Assembly (NCBI RefSeq): GCF_002163835.1
Contig: NZ_CP019331.1
Location: forward strand, 1,773,001-1,837,000
From: Polaribacter sp. SA4-10
GTDB lineage: Bacteria > Bacteroidota > Bacteroidia > Flavobacteriales > Flavobacteriaceae
DNA length: 64,000 bases
Direction of reading: 5' to 3'
Shown here: piece after piece, positions 28,134 to 38,006 of the stretch
Layout: every line of letters starts with the position of its first letter
Numbering within the stretch: position 1 is the first letter of the stretch
Translations under genes and position numbers: made by a program
The notes under the pieces: generated by a model
The model's database searches: none
The model's input: the letters and a program-made list of their open reading frames with translations, nothing else
Told to the model about the DNA's origin: nothing

Positions 28134-28682
28134 TTAATTTAATAAATCTATACGTAATTGTTCTACGTATTGTACTACTTGCCAACGTTCTTTGTACGTT
28201 AATTGAGATGAGTGCGAGCCCATTAAATTTTTACCATGAATTAATACATGATAAATACTTCCCTCTGTGATATCTCTGTCTTTATAATTCGGAATTCCTA
28301 AAAATTTATCTGAGGTAGATAAATAACCATTTCCATCTCCTTTTTTACCATGACAAGAAACACAATAAATTGCATACATCTTCTTACCATTTTCTAAATT
28401 CTTTTCAGTAGCATCTAAAGGTGATTTTAAAGTTGTTTTAGCTTCCTCATAACCTTCCGTAGTATCTGGAATATCATAAGCTGGAGTTCCTCCTCTTGCA
28501 ATTGTACCAGTAACAGGTTTACTATTTACAGGTTCGCCACCTAAACCTTCTGCGCCATCTGCATTATAAGGTACAGATTCATACATGTCTGGCATGTATT
28601 GTAACTGTCTTATTTTTTTGTCATTACAAGATATACTACTTGCAAAAACTACTAAAGCGATAATTAATTTAAAATTCTTCAT
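28134..28682 (-). CDS. actE: Alternative complex III subunit ActE, mono-heme cytochrome c lipoprotein
   Basis: A 182-residue lipoprotein (lipid cysteine C19 in SISC) with one heme-binding motif, C107-V-S-C110-H111, in YCVSCHGKKGDGNGY. Its methionine ligand is probably in the NLMGSHSSQ segment. It passes electrons within alternative complex III toward the oxidase. The N-terminal half is a linker without heme. It lies between actD (ten bp) and actF (30 bp). Confidence 0.92.
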   Translation of the reverse strand: MKNFKLIIALVVFASSISCNDKKIRQLQYMPDMYESVPYNADGAEGLGGEPVNSKPVTGTIARGGTPAYDIPDTTEGYEEAKTTLKSPLDATEKNLENGKKMYAIYCVSCHGKKGDGNGYLSTSDKFLGIPNYKDRDITEGSIYHVLIHGKNLMGSHSSQLTYKERWQVVQYVEQLRIDLLN

Positions 28683-28692
28683 TATCTATATA

Positions 28693-29220
28693 TTAGTGCT
28701 TGTCTACGATATTAATTTCTACTGCTCCTGTTTGAGACAATAATAATGTTAATTCCTCTTCATTATTATGTACAGGGATTTCCATTAAAAAATGATCATC
28801 TGTAGTTCTTGGATCTGGATTTTCAGCTTCTTTAAATGGCCAAATTCTACTTCTCATGTAAAAAGTAAGTACCATTAAATGCGCTGCAAAAAACACTGTT
28901 AATTCAAACATAATTGGTACAAAGGCAGGCATATTTGTCCACCATGAAAAGTTTGGTTTACCACCAATATCTTGTGGCCAATCTTCAATCATCATGTAGT
29001 TTGTCATCCAGATAGCAAAAGCTAAACCGGTAATTCCGTAGAAAAATGCTGTAATAGCAAGTCTAGTTGGTGCTAATCCCATGGCTTTATCTAAACCATG
29101 AACTGGAAAAGGACAAAATACTTCTTCAATATGATGATGTTTTGCTTTCACAGCTTTTACTGCATCTAACAAAATTTCGTCATCATTATAAAACGCGTGA
29201 ATAACTTTTGATGATTCCAT
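28693..29220 (-). CDS. actD: Alternative complex III subunit ActD (DUF3341)
   Basis: A 175-residue inner-membrane subunit with two hydrophobic helices (about 56-76 and 103-123), the usual ActD layout. The N-terminal cytoplasmic portion (IHAFYNDDEILLDAVKAVK, FCPFPVHGLDKAMG) matches the DUF3341 family. It carries no cofactor motifs and is thought to be structural. It is two bp from actC. Confidence 0.9.
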   Translation of the reverse strand: MESSKVIHAFYNDDEILLDAVKAVKAKHHHIEEVFCPFPVHGLDKAMGLAPTRLAITAFFYGITGLAFAIWMTNYMMIEDWPQDIGGKPNFSWWTNMPAFVPIMFELTVFFAAHLMVLTFYMRSRIWPFKEAENPDPRTTDDHFLMEIPVHNNEEELTLLLSQTGAVEINIVDKH

Positions 29221-29222
29221 AA

Positions 29223-30686
29223 TTATCCGTTTAAATTGTTATCAGAATCTTCCTTCTTACTTTCTGCATTTAAAACAACAATTGCAGGTTTAGTTGGGAT
29301 TCCTTGTTCACTTCTCTTCTTGTAATATTCACCTGAAGATTTTAATATTGTTTTTACTTCCGCTTGCGCGATAACAGGGAACGTTCTTGCATATAATAAG
29401 AATAATACAAAGAAAAATCCTATCGTACCAATAAAAATACCTACATCTACAAATGTTGGTTCAAAACGCCACCAAGTTGATGGTAAGTGACCTTTACTTA
29501 ATACAATTGCTATAATATCAAAACGCTCAAACCACATACCAATATTAATAAATATTGAAATGATAAAAGACCATATAAAACTTCTTCTAATCTTTTTAAA
29601 CCATAATATCTGTGGTGTTAAGATATTAAAGAATAATAACGAGTAAAATGCCCATGCATAAGGTCCTGTTGCAGCACCTACAGATAAATACGTATAGTTC
29701 TCATAAGGAGATCCTGTATACCAAGCAATGAAAAATTCTGTTGCATAAGCCACAGCTACAATTCCACCAGTTAGGATAATTACAATATTCATATATTCTA
29801 CGTGCATACGTGTAATATAATCTTCCATATTAGTAACTTTTCTCATAATTCCTAATAAGGTTTGTACCATTGCAAATCCAGAAAAGATTGCTCCAGCTAC
29901 AAAATAAGGTGGAAATATTGTTGAGTGCCAACCTGGGTTAATTGAAGTAGCAAAATCCATAGATACAATTGTATGTACAGAAAGTACTAATGGTGTTGCT
30001 AAACCTGCAAGTACCAATGATACTTCTTCAAAACGTTGCCAATCTTTTGCTCTACCAGACCAACCGAATGATAATAAAGCATATATTTTCTTCTGAAAAG
30101 GTTTTACAGCTCTATCTCTAATCATTGCAAAATCTGGTAATAAACCTGTCCACCAGAAAACTAATGATACAGATAAATACGTTGAAATTGCAAAAACATC
30201 CCATAATAAAGGTGAGTTAAAATTCACCCATAATGATCCGAATTGATTTGGAAGCGGTAATACCCAAAATGCATTCCATGGACGTCCCATGTGAATAATT
30301 GGAAACAATCCAGCTTGAAAAACAGCAAAGATTGTCATTGCTTCTGCAGAACGGTTAATTGCCATTCTCCATTTTTGACGGAATAATAAAAGTACTGCAG
30401 AGATTAATGTTCCTGCATGACCAATACCTACCCACCATACAAAATTGGTAATATCCCAAGCCCATCCAATGTTCTTGTTTAATCCCCAAACTCCAATACC
30501 TGTTCCTACCGTGTAGAAAATACATCCAAATCCCCAAAGCATTGCTGCCAAAGAAATATAAAATGCGATATACCAGTTTTTATTTGCTTGACCTTCTATA
30601 GGTTTCGCAATGTCTTCGGTAATATCGTGGTAACTTTTATCACCTAATACTAAAGGTTCCCTTATGGGTGCTTCGTAATGAGACAT
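29223..30686 (-). CDS. actC: Alternative complex III subunit ActC (NrfD/PsrC-type)
   Basis: The main quinol-site membrane subunit (487 residues, about ten helices), related to polysulfide-reductase subunit PsrC/NrfD. Conserved blocks include NITNFVWWVGIGHAGTLISA-type sequence in helices 2-3 and HTIVSMDFATSINPGWH. It forms the membrane core of alternative complex III with ActF. It is coupled closely to actB (22 bp) and actD (two bp). The cytoplasmic C-terminal tail is hydrophilic. Confidence 0.94.
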   Translation of the reverse strand: MSHYEAPIREPLVLGDKSYHDITEDIAKPIEGQANKNWYIAFYISLAAMLWGFGCIFYTVGTGIGVWGLNKNIGWAWDITNFVWWVGIGHAGTLISAVLLLFRQKWRMAINRSAEAMTIFAVFQAGLFPIIHMGRPWNAFWVLPLPNQFGSLWVNFNSPLLWDVFAISTYLSVSLVFWWTGLLPDFAMIRDRAVKPFQKKIYALLSFGWSGRAKDWQRFEEVSLVLAGLATPLVLSVHTIVSMDFATSINPGWHSTIFPPYFVAGAIFSGFAMVQTLLGIMRKVTNMEDYITRMHVEYMNIVIILTGGIVAVAYATEFFIAWYTGSPYENYTYLSVGAATGPYAWAFYSLLFFNILTPQILWFKKIRRSFIWSFIISIFINIGMWFERFDIIAIVLSKGHLPSTWWRFEPTFVDVGIFIGTIGFFFVLFLLYARTFPVIAQAEVKTILKSSGEYYKKRSEQGIPTKPAIVVLNAESKKEDSDNNLNG

Positions 30687-30708
30687 ATTTTTATAGCTTA
30701 AATTTTAA

Positions 30709-33700
30709 TTACGCTTGGTTTGTATTTCTAACTTTCACTTGATACACTACATTTGGTTTTGTCTGTAGATAATCTAATACGTGATAAGCCCTTTTATCTT
30801 CTGATAATGCTGCTACTTCGTCTTTATCGTTATTTATATCTCCAAAAACCATAGCTCCTGTTGTACATGCTGATGAACAAGCTGTTTCAAATTCGTCTGT
30901 GTTTACAGCTCTTCCTTCTTTTTTAGCTTTTAAAATAGTTGCTTGTGTCATTTGAATACACATAGAACATTTTTCCATAACTCCTCTAGAACGAACTACA
31001 ACATCTGGATTTAACACCATTTTACCGTAATCATTATTCATATTAAAGTCAAACTCTTTATTATCTGAATATTGAAACCAGTTAAAACGACGAACTCTAT
31101 ATGGACAGTTGTTTGCACAATATCTTGTACCTACACACCTGTTATATGCCATTTGGTTTTGACCTTGACGACCATGAGATGTAGCTGCTACTGGACAAAC
31201 CGTCTCACAAGGAGCATGATTACAGTGCTGACACATCATTGGTTGAAAAGTAACTTCAGGATTCTCTGCTTCCGTTTCTAAAGCTTTATATAAGTCTCCT
31301 CCACTTAGCCCCATTTCCTTAGCTTCCTCACGAGTTTCAACTTCTGAAGAATAGTATCTATCAATACGCAACCAGTGCATATCTCTACCAACTCTAACTT
31401 CATTTTTACCTACAACAGGTACATTGTTTTCTGCATGACATGCAACAACACAAGCACCACAACCTGTACAAGATGTTAAATCTATAGATAAATTAAAGTG
31501 ATGGCCAATTTCTCTGTTGTGCTCCTCCCATAAATCAATTGTTTTAGCTTCAACTTCTTTATGGTCGTAAGACACATACGCCGGCTTGTTCCAACCATTG
31601 TCATGATCTTTAGGCGCTACTGTATTGTATTCTTTTAAAGTTGCTACTTTTAGAATATCGTGACGTCCTGCAATTGTTTTTTGTACTTGTGTACAAGCAA
31701 ACTTATGCGTTCCGGCTACTTTCTCTATAGCAACATTATATTGAATGTTATTCCCCCCTTTATATAAAGGATATGCATTAACACCTACTTGCATTTCTTC
31801 TTTTAAACCAAAAGTCTTTCCAAAACCTAAAGCCAATCCTACAGAACCTTTTGCCTGACCTGGTTGCACCATTACTGGAACAACAACTTCTTCGCCGTTT
31901 AAAGATACTTTGGCATAATCACCATTAATAGCACCATTATCTTTCACAGGATTAGAAAAACCTAACTCTCTAGCATCTGCCATAGACATGGTTAAGTAAT
32001 TATCCCAAGAAGCTCTAGTAATTGGATCTGGGAATTCTTGTAACCAAGGATTGTTTGCTTGCTTACCGTCTCCTAAACCAGTTTTAATATATAAATTCAA
32101 CTCCATTCCTGAAGTTGCTGTACTTTTCTTTAATGCGGATGCTACTTCTGAAATTGAAATTTCACTTATAGCATTTCTAGTCTCAGAAATAGTTTTATTG
32201 TAAAAACCATTATGTAAAGCTTTGTTCCAAGAAGATCCATCTAAAACTTCTGTAGACCAGAAAGATTTTAAATAATCATAATATGAAGTTGAACTTCCTG
32301 ACCATTTTAATAACGTATCCTGAATTTGACGCGTTTTAAATAATGGTTGAATGGTAGGTTGAATTAAACCATAATCCCCTTCAGAAAACTGAGTATCACC
32401 CCAAGACTCTAAGAAGTGTGGCGCTGGCAATGCATAATCCATTGCAGCTACTGTATCACTATTTTCTACTGATAAAGCTACTTTTAAATCTACCTTTGCT
32501 AATGCCTCTGTAAATTCAGCCGCATTTGGTAATGAATATGATGGATCTACATTCACAGTAAAAATACCACCAACATTTCCAGATTTCATATCTGAAATTA
32601 CATTTTGAACTTCTTCAAAATTACCTTGACGAATATTTAATGAATTCTTAGTATCTAAAATCTCACTACTTAAAGCATTGTTAATTGCTAAAGAGATTAA
32701 CTGTGCGTTCTTATCATTAACACCTGTCATTACAACTCCTTTCGAACCTGCTTTTTTAAGTGATTTTGCTAACTTCTTAATTTCTGCATCAATAGGTGTA
32801 GCATTAGAAGCTATAGACTCTCCAGTAATTTCTTTATATAAATTCAATAAAGCAAAAACTACATCAGATGGTTTTGCAACAATACGCTTATCTGCATTTG
32901 CTCCAGTAAGAGACATGTTACTTTCTACCTGAACATGGTAAGACATTTTACCTGATTCTGGTTTTCTACCAGCAACATACGCTTTTTCAAAACCTCCGTG
33001 AAAATCACCTAAGAAATCAGCCCCAAAAGAAACGATTGTCTCTGCATTTTCTAATTTATAATTTGGTAAAGCTCTTCTACCGTACATTGTTTCCATTGCA
33101 TCTACTGAAGCATCTTCAGAAATTGCATCATAAACAACATGTTTTGCATTTGGATACGTCGCTAAAAATTCACCAACAATTTTATCTGTTGATGGACTCG
33201 CCATTGTACCTGTTAATAAAACAACTTTAGTATCAGCTTCTTTTAAGCTATTTAATTTTTGTCCTATTTCTGTATCAGCTTCCGCCCAAGAAATAGCAGT
33301 ACCATTTTTAGTTGGTTCTTTTAAACGTAATTGCTCATCATACAAAGAAAGAACCGCGGCTTGCACTCTAGCGCTTGTTGTTCCGTTTGCTTCTTTATTT
33401 GGCATTATTTGAATCGGACGACCTTCACGTGTTTTAACCAAAACACTTGCAAAGTCATAACCATCTGCCATAGAAGTAGCATACCAATCTGCAACACCAG
33501 CAATAATATCGTTTGGTTTTACAACGTAAGGAATCGATTTAATAACCGGTCCTTCACAAGCAGCTAATGAAGCTGCTGCTGTTGTAAAGCCAACATACTT
33601 TAAAAAATCTCTACGTGAAGTAGAGGAGTTCTCAAGTGTTTCTTTATCACCTAAAAAATCATCTGTAGGAATATTTTCTACAAATTCGTTTTTATTCAGC

Positions 33701-33765
33701 GTTTCAACAACAGAACTACCTTTTAGTTCTTCAACACTTTTCCAGTATTTTTTGTTTGAAGCCAT
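30709..33765 (-). CDS. actB: Alternative complex III subunit ActB, molybdopterin-oxidoreductase-like Fe-S protein
   Basis: The large peripheral subunit (1,018 residues). A Tat-type motif SRRDFLK (50-56) is followed by a hydrophobic segment with a lipobox-like SLAAC (C70). The central 600 residues have the molybdopterin-oxidoreductase fold, which in this family carries no molybdenum. The C-terminal part is a ferredoxin-like domain with clustered cysteines: SCTGCGACVVACHAEN, CQHCNHAPCETVCPVAA, CANNCPYRVRRFNW and KCSMCIQMTQ, enough for three or four iron-sulfur clusters. It relays electrons from the quinol site to the heme subunits. Confidence 0.95.
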   Translation of the reverse strand: MASNKKYWKSVEELKGSSVVETLNKNEFVENIPTDDFLGDKETLENSSTSRRDFLKYVGFTTAAASLAACEGPVIKSIPYVVKPNDIIAGVADWYATSMADGYDFASVLVKTREGRPIQIMPNKEANGTTSARVQAAVLSLYDEQLRLKEPTKNGTAISWAEADTEIGQKLNSLKEADTKVVLLTGTMASPSTDKIVGEFLATYPNAKHVVYDAISEDASVDAMETMYGRRALPNYKLENAETIVSFGADFLGDFHGGFEKAYVAGRKPESGKMSYHVQVESNMSLTGANADKRIVAKPSDVVFALLNLYKEITGESIASNATPIDAEIKKLAKSLKKAGSKGVVMTGVNDKNAQLISLAINNALSSEILDTKNSLNIRQGNFEEVQNVISDMKSGNVGGIFTVNVDPSYSLPNAAEFTEALAKVDLKVALSVENSDTVAAMDYALPAPHFLESWGDTQFSEGDYGLIQPTIQPLFKTRQIQDTLLKWSGSSTSYYDYLKSFWSTEVLDGSSWNKALHNGFYNKTISETRNAISEISISEVASALKKSTATSGMELNLYIKTGLGDGKQANNPWLQEFPDPITRASWDNYLTMSMADARELGFSNPVKDNGAINGDYAKVSLNGEEVVVPVMVQPGQAKGSVGLALGFGKTFGLKEEMQVGVNAYPLYKGGNNIQYNVAIEKVAGTHKFACTQVQKTIAGRHDILKVATLKEYNTVAPKDHDNGWNKPAYVSYDHKEVEAKTIDLWEEHNREIGHHFNLSIDLTSCTGCGACVVACHAENNVPVVGKNEVRVGRDMHWLRIDRYYSSEVETREEAKEMGLSGGDLYKALETEAENPEVTFQPMMCQHCNHAPCETVCPVAATSHGRQGQNQMAYNRCVGTRYCANNCPYRVRRFNWFQYSDNKEFDFNMNNDYGKMVLNPDVVVRSRGVMEKCSMCIQMTQATILKAKKEGRAVNTDEFETACSSACTTGAMVFGDINNDKDEVAALSEDKRAYHVLDYLQTKPNVVYQVKVRNTNQA

Positions 33766-33857
33766 TTATACTTTTTTATTTAATGATTGAAAGATTTTAA
33801 AAATTGAATATCTCAATTTTATAGACCTTTTAATTTTTGAATCTTTTATTTCTTCAA
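33766..33857 (-). other. Gap between actA and actB with a small hairpin
   Basis: This 92-bp gap, long for this otherwise tight operon, holds a perfect 8-bp stem, AAAATTGA (33800-33807) with TCAATTTT (33813-33820). It lacks a T tract. It may influence the actA:actB ratio or be a processing site; nothing more can be said. Confidence 0.3.
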
Positions 33858-35165
33858 TTAGTAATGACACTTACCGCACTCTAATCCACCTAGCTGAGAA
33901 ATAGTAACTTTTTCTACTCCGTATTTCTTCGCTAATTGATCGTGAATTTTAGCATAATATTCATTTCCTTTTAAATCTACCTTTGTTTCTCTGTGACAGT
34001 TAATACACCAACCCATTGTTAGTGGAGAATATTGATACATTTCATCCATCTCTTCAACAGGACCATGACATTTCTGACATTTTAAACCTGCAACTGTTAC
34101 GTGTTGCGCGTGATTGTAGTATACAAAATCTGGAAGATTGTGAATACGAATCCATTTTACTGGCTTTTCTTTACCTGTATATTCTAACTCTTCTGGATCC
34201 CATCCTGCAGCATCATAAACCTTTGCAATTTCTTGATCTAATTGCTCTTTACCATACGTTTGTCCATCCCATTGAATCTCAGTTCCCTCAGCAACTTCAG
34301 CAATCGCTTTGTGACAATTCATACAAACATTTACAGAAGGTATTCCTGAATGCTTACTATGTTTTGCTGATGAATGACAATATTGACAATCGATTTTATT
34401 TTCTCCTGAGTGAATTTTATGTGAAAATGCAATAGGCTGGATTGGCTGATACCCTTGATCTACACCAACAGTAAACATCATTCCAAAAACAATATAAATA
34501 CCCATTAAGACTAAAAATATTGTTGCCAACACTTTCAAAAAAGTATTCTTCTTAATACCCACCCAAAGTTCTTGAAGATCTCTTCTTAAATCCGAATTAT
34601 TATCTGGTCTTTTATTCCCTTTTAATTCGTTTACTTGTTTTAATAAACTAGCAATCATTAAAAACGCCACAATAATTGCTCCTGCTAAGAAATAAATCAA
34701 CCAATCTGGAGGGCCCGTTTTTTCTAAAACTTGACCACCAGCTAAAACTTGACCAGGAGCTGGAACCTTTTTGATTTCACCAACGGTAGAGTAATATAAA
34801 ATATCATCTATATTCTGGTCTGTTAACTGCGGAAAAGCAGTCATATTAGAACCGTTATACTCGTCAAAGATCGCATTTGCATCTGAATCTCCAGAAGCTC
34901 TTAATTCTGCATTGTTTTTAATCCATGCCTTTAACCAAGTATTCTCTCTACGCTCTTCAATCCCACCTAATGCAGGACCTACTAATTTCTTGTCTAATTT
35001 ATGACAAGAAGCACATAAAGATTTAAATAATTTTTTTCCTTCTTTTTGACGCGCTTCATCTATATCTTGTGAATAAGAAGATAAGCTAAATGCAAAAATT
35101 AAGAAAAAAATAAAACTTCTTAAAAGTCTCGTGGTTAGTCTGTTGTGCAGTTCTACACTTTTCAT
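33858..35165 (-). CDS. actA: Alternative complex III subunit ActA, multiheme cytochrome c
   Basis: A 435-residue membrane-anchored cytochrome. The N-terminal signal is followed by a mono-heme cytochrome c domain (CASCHK), one hydrophobic helix near 160-180, another near 210-230, then a class III-type multiheme part with CQYCH, CMNCH, CQKCH, CINCH and CGKCH, the last one residue from the C-terminus. That makes six CxxCH motifs in total. The fusion of a mono-heme domain to the pentaheme ActA is common in Bacteroidota. It is the first gene of the act-cox operon and has a promoter element about 60 bases upstream. Confidence 0.94.
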   Translation of the reverse strand: MKSVELHNRLTTRLLRSFIFFLIFAFSLSSYSQDIDEARQKEGKKLFKSLCASCHKLDKKLVGPALGGIEERRENTWLKAWIKNNAELRASGDSDANAIFDEYNGSNMTAFPQLTDQNIDDILYYSTVGEIKKVPAPGQVLAGGQVLEKTGPPDWLIYFLAGAIIVAFLMIASLLKQVNELKGNKRPDNNSDLRRDLQELWVGIKKNTFLKVLATIFLVLMGIYIVFGMMFTVGVDQGYQPIQPIAFSHKIHSGENKIDCQYCHSSAKHSKHSGIPSVNVCMNCHKAIAEVAEGTEIQWDGQTYGKEQLDQEIAKVYDAAGWDPEELEYTGKEKPVKWIRIHNLPDFVYYNHAQHVTVAGLKCQKCHGPVEEMDEMYQYSPLTMGWCINCHRETKVDLKGNEYYAKIHDQLAKKYGVEKVTISQLGGLECGKCHY

Positions 35166-35226
35166 ATTTAAACTTTGTTTAAAAATATCTAATATAAAAT
35201 GATAAAAGTCATTTTTTTTCGTCTGA

Positions 35227-35234
35227 CAAAAGTA
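35227..35234 (-). promoter_or_regulatory. -7 promoter element of the act-cox operon
   Basis: Read on the minus strand this is TACTTTTG, an exact TAnnTTTG match 61 bases before the actA start. A TTG lies upstream but at a shorter distance (11 bases) than usual, so the -33 part is uncertain. The plus-strand SPOR gene is divergent. Confidence 0.45.
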
Positions 35235-35333
35235 CCACTTCTTCTCAAAATTTAAAAAGCTAATAGAGCGTTAAATTCAATTTATAATAATTCTAAATAA
35301 GGTTTTTGTCCAATTTATTCTGATACAAGTCGT

Positions 35334-35341
35334 TATTTTTG
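35334..35341 (+). promoter_or_regulatory. -7 promoter element of the SPOR gene
   Basis: TATTTTTG matches TAnnTTTG and ends 17 bases before the ATG. A TTG at 35306-35308 lies 25 bases upstream, slightly further than usual. Confidence 0.45.
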
Positions 35342-35358
35342 CAGAAAGATTATATACT

Positions 35359-35727
35359 ATGAATATTAGACTATTTTTAATTGCTTTTATACTAACATCT
35401 TATGTAGGTATTACAAATTGTTCTGCACAGAACAACACAAACAGCAGCGCACAAATTAAAAATTTAATAGCAAAAAAAAGGTCTTATAATCAGACTCATG
35501 GTTTTGGATATAGAATTCAATTATATAATGGTACTGAAAAAAAAGCAAGAAGTTACCAAGAACGCTTTAAAATTGAATTTCCAGGTATTTACTCAAAATT
35601 AACCTACAATACTCCAGAATGGAAAGTTCAAGTTGGTAATTACAAAACAAGACTTGAAGCAGACAAAGCTTTAATAAAGTTTAAGAAAGAGTTTATTGGT
35701 ATTATTGTAATTTCTATGGGGAAATAA
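35359..35727 (+). CDS. SPOR-domain secreted protein
   Basis: A 122-residue protein with a signal peptide (cleavage near CSAQ) and a C-terminal SPOR domain (about 50-120: GFGYRIQLYNGTEKKARSY and EWKVQVGNYKTRLEADKALIKFK). SPOR domains bind glycan strands of peptidoglycan stripped of stem peptides. A periplasmic, cell-wall-associated role is expected. It stands alone between the actA promoter and the convergent DUF255 gene, 28 bp from the latter's end. Confidence 0.8.
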   Translation: MNIRLFLIAFILTSYVGITNCSAQNNTNSSAQIKNLIAKKRSYNQTHGFGYRIQLYNGTEKKARSYQERFKIEFPGIYSKLTYNTPEWKVQVGNYKTRLEADKALIKFKKEFIGIIVISMGK

Positions 35728-35755
35728 AACCCTAATAATATGAAGTAATATTCTT

Positions 35756-37873
35756 TTATTTCTTAATATTTTCTAACGCTTTTTTCATATTTGTTTCTGG
35801 CATTTTACAAGTACCGTTTACACATACATAAATTAAAGTTTTGTCTTCATTAAATTTATATGATAACAATGGCAATGTACTATTTTCTAACGCAGTTCCA
35901 GCTATTAGAATGTTAGGAAAATAATTATTAATGAGCTCTTTATTTACTTCTGAAGAATTATTTCCTGCAACTACAACTTCGTAATAAGGTTTTACGAAAT
36001 TTGTCATTAAGTTTAACCAATTACTGTAATTAGCAGGGTTCAATTGAACATCATCTTTTAAATTATTAAGCATTTGTTCTGAAGTTTCTAAATAATTTTT
36101 ATCAGAATAATAATGTCCCAATTTAAATAAACTATTTGCTATTATTGAGTTAGATGAAGGTATTACTCCATCTACAACTTCATATTTTCTAGCTATTAAA
36201 TTTTCATCTTCTTTAGAAGTAAAGTGAAACATTTTATTTTTTTTATCGAAGAAATTAACAAATAAATGATCTAATAAGTTTTTAGCTGATGTTAACCATT
36301 TTTCATCTAGAGTAACTTCATATAAAGATATAAAAGCATTTATTACTGTAGCATAATCTTCTGAATATGCATTAATAGTACTTTTGCCATTTTTAAAATT
36401 TCTATATAAACTGTACTCTTTTTTTAATTGATGTTTTAGTAGAAAGTTTGCATTTGTTAATGCTGCTGTTAAAAATTCTTCATCACCAAAAGCTCTGTAA
36501 GCATCAATATACCCTTGCGCCATTAACGCATTCCATGAAGTAAGCACTTTATCATCTAAATTGGGTTTACTTCTTTTATTTCTTGCATTTTTTAGAATTT
36601 TTCTCCATTTTGATACTTTACTATTTAATTCTGATATGGTTATTTTTTGTTCTTTTGCAAATGTTACTTTTGATTTATTTCTAATCAAAACATATTTGTC
36701 ATTTTCCCAAAATCCGTAATCATTTATATTATAAAAATCTTTGAAAAGGTTAAAATCACTGCCGAGTAGCTTTTTTAATTCTTCAACTTTCCATTCATAA
36801 AAAACACCTTCTTCTTTTACGCCCAGTTCATTTTTACTATCTGCATCTAAAGACGAATAAAACGCTCCGTTTTTTGCCGTTAATTCCTCTTTTATAAAAT
36901 TTAAAGTTTCAAAAACTATATTTTTATATAACTCATTCTTATTTTTTAAATAAGCCTTTGAGTATAAACTAACAAGTTGTGCATTGTCATATAGCATTTT
37001 CTCAAAATGAGGAATGTGCCATTTTTCATCTACAGAGTATCTAGAAAACCCACCAGAAACGTGATCATAAATTCCTCCATAAGCAATTTTGGTAAGTGTA
37101 GTATTTAAATAATCTTCTATTTTTTTATCATTAAATTGATGACTGTATCTTAATAAAAATTCTAAAGAATTTGGCATTGGGAATTTTGGAGCACCTTTAA
37201 ATCCACCAAAAACAGTATCTATTTGTTCTTTCCATACTTCTATTGATAAACTTACTTCTTTATCACTAAAACTAGGAACCTCTTTATTCAAGGTAATAAG
37301 TTCAGATTCTTGAATTCCTTTGGTTAAATTTTCTGCAAATTTTATTGCTTTCTCTGGTTCTTCATTATATAATTTAGAAATACTGGTTAAAACTTTAGAC
37401 CATTGCTCTTTCGTAAAATAAGTCCCTCCAAAAATGGGTCTTCCATCAGGAAGCGCTATGCAATTTAAAGGCCAACCTCCACTACCTGTCATCAATTGAA
37501 CAGCATTCATATACACTTTATCAACATCTGGCCTTTCTTCTCTATCTACTTTTATATTAATAAAATTATCATTCATAATTTTAGCAATAGAATCATTTTC
37601 AAAACTTTCTTCTTCCATTACATGACACCAATGACAAGCAGAATAACCAACAGAAATAACAAGTAACTTATTTTCTTTTTTCGCAAGTTCTAATGTTTTA
37701 GTATTCCAAGCTTTCCAATTAACAGGATTATAAGCATGTTGCAATAAGTACGGACTTGTCTCATGAATTAAAGCATTACTTTTTTTATCATTAAGGCTTT
37801 TCTTTTTGCTACAACTATTAATTATAAATAACATTAATAATAAAACAGGAAGAATTTTAGTAGCAGCTTTCAA
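35756..37873 (-). CDS. DUF255 (SSP411/YyaL-type) thioredoxin-domain lipoprotein
   Basis: A 705-residue protein of the spermatogenesis-associated-20-like family. An N-terminal thioredoxin-like domain (about 30-190) has SACHWCHVMEEESF, the usual CxxC of this family. A long alpha/alpha-barrel (six-hairpin-glycosidase-like) part follows (NALMAQGYIDAYRAFGDEEF and other repeats). Unlike the cytosolic relatives it has a lipoprotein signal (IINSC, C21), so it is likely anchored in the envelope. No ATG exists before the signal; an in-frame TAA at 37892-37894 (minus strand) bounds the region, so TTG at 37873 is the most likely start. The function of the family is unclear. Confidence 0.78.
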   Translation of the reverse strand: MKAATKILPVLLLMLFIINSCSKKKSLNDKKSNALIHETSPYLLQHAYNPVNWKAWNTKTLELAKKENKLLVISVGYSACHWCHVMEEESFENDSIAKIMNDNFINIKVDREERPDVDKVYMNAVQLMTGSGGWPLNCIALPDGRPIFGGTYFTKEQWSKVLTSISKLYNEEPEKAIKFAENLTKGIQESELITLNKEVPSFSDKEVSLSIEVWKEQIDTVFGGFKGAPKFPMPNSLEFLLRYSHQFNDKKIEDYLNTTLTKIAYGGIYDHVSGGFSRYSVDEKWHIPHFEKMLYDNAQLVSLYSKAYLKNKNELYKNIVFETLNFIKEELTAKNGAFYSSLDADSKNELGVKEEGVFYEWKVEELKKLLGSDFNLFKDFYNINDYGFWENDKYVLIRNKSKVTFAKEQKITISELNSKVSKWRKILKNARNKRSKPNLDDKVLTSWNALMAQGYIDAYRAFGDEEFLTAALTNANFLLKHQLKKEYSLYRNFKNGKSTINAYSEDYATVINAFISLYEVTLDEKWLTSAKNLLDHLFVNFFDKKNKMFHFTSKEDENLIARKYEVVDGVIPSSNSIIANSLFKLGHYYSDKNYLETSEQMLNNLKDDVQLNPANYSNWLNLMTNFVKPYYEVVVAGNNSSEVNKELINNYFPNILIAGTALENSTLPLLSYKFNEDKTLIYVCVNGTCKMPETNMKKALENIKK

Positions 37874-37884
37874 TATGAATATGA

Positions 37885-37909
37885 TTTTATTTTATTTTAT
37901 TTTATTTTA
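37885..37909. repeat. Pentanucleotide repeat (TTTTA)x5 upstream of the DUF255 gene
   Basis: Five exact copies of TTTTA, which read (TAAAA)5 on the coding minus strand, end 11 bases before the TTG start of the DUF255 lipoprotein gene. A change in copy number would shift the spacing of promoter or ribosome-contact sequence by five bases. Confidence 0.8.
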
Positions 37910-37951
37910 TAAAGATATTAATTTCATTTGATTCCACTTATATCTGTAAAT

Positions 37952-37986
37952 AAAAAAAGCCCTCGAAATTAAATTTTGAGTGCTTT
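37952..37986 (-). terminator. Terminator downstream of the T9SS-domain remnant
   Basis: Read on the minus strand, AAAGC.CTC and GAG.GCTTT form a stem with one mismatch and some wobble, followed by a run of seven T. It lies about 20 bases after the end of the recognisable remnant and does not belong to any intact gene. Confidence 0.6.
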
Positions 37987-38006
37987 AAAAATTCTAAGTT
38001 TCTGTA

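Noticed and set aside
34016..34435. 139-codon open frame antisense to actA
   Set aside because: It mirrors the heme-motif region of actA and has no likeness to a protein family.
37885..37909. CRISPR-like array in the TTTTA repeat region
   Set aside because: Units are five bases and contiguous with no spacers; it is a simple tandem repeat.
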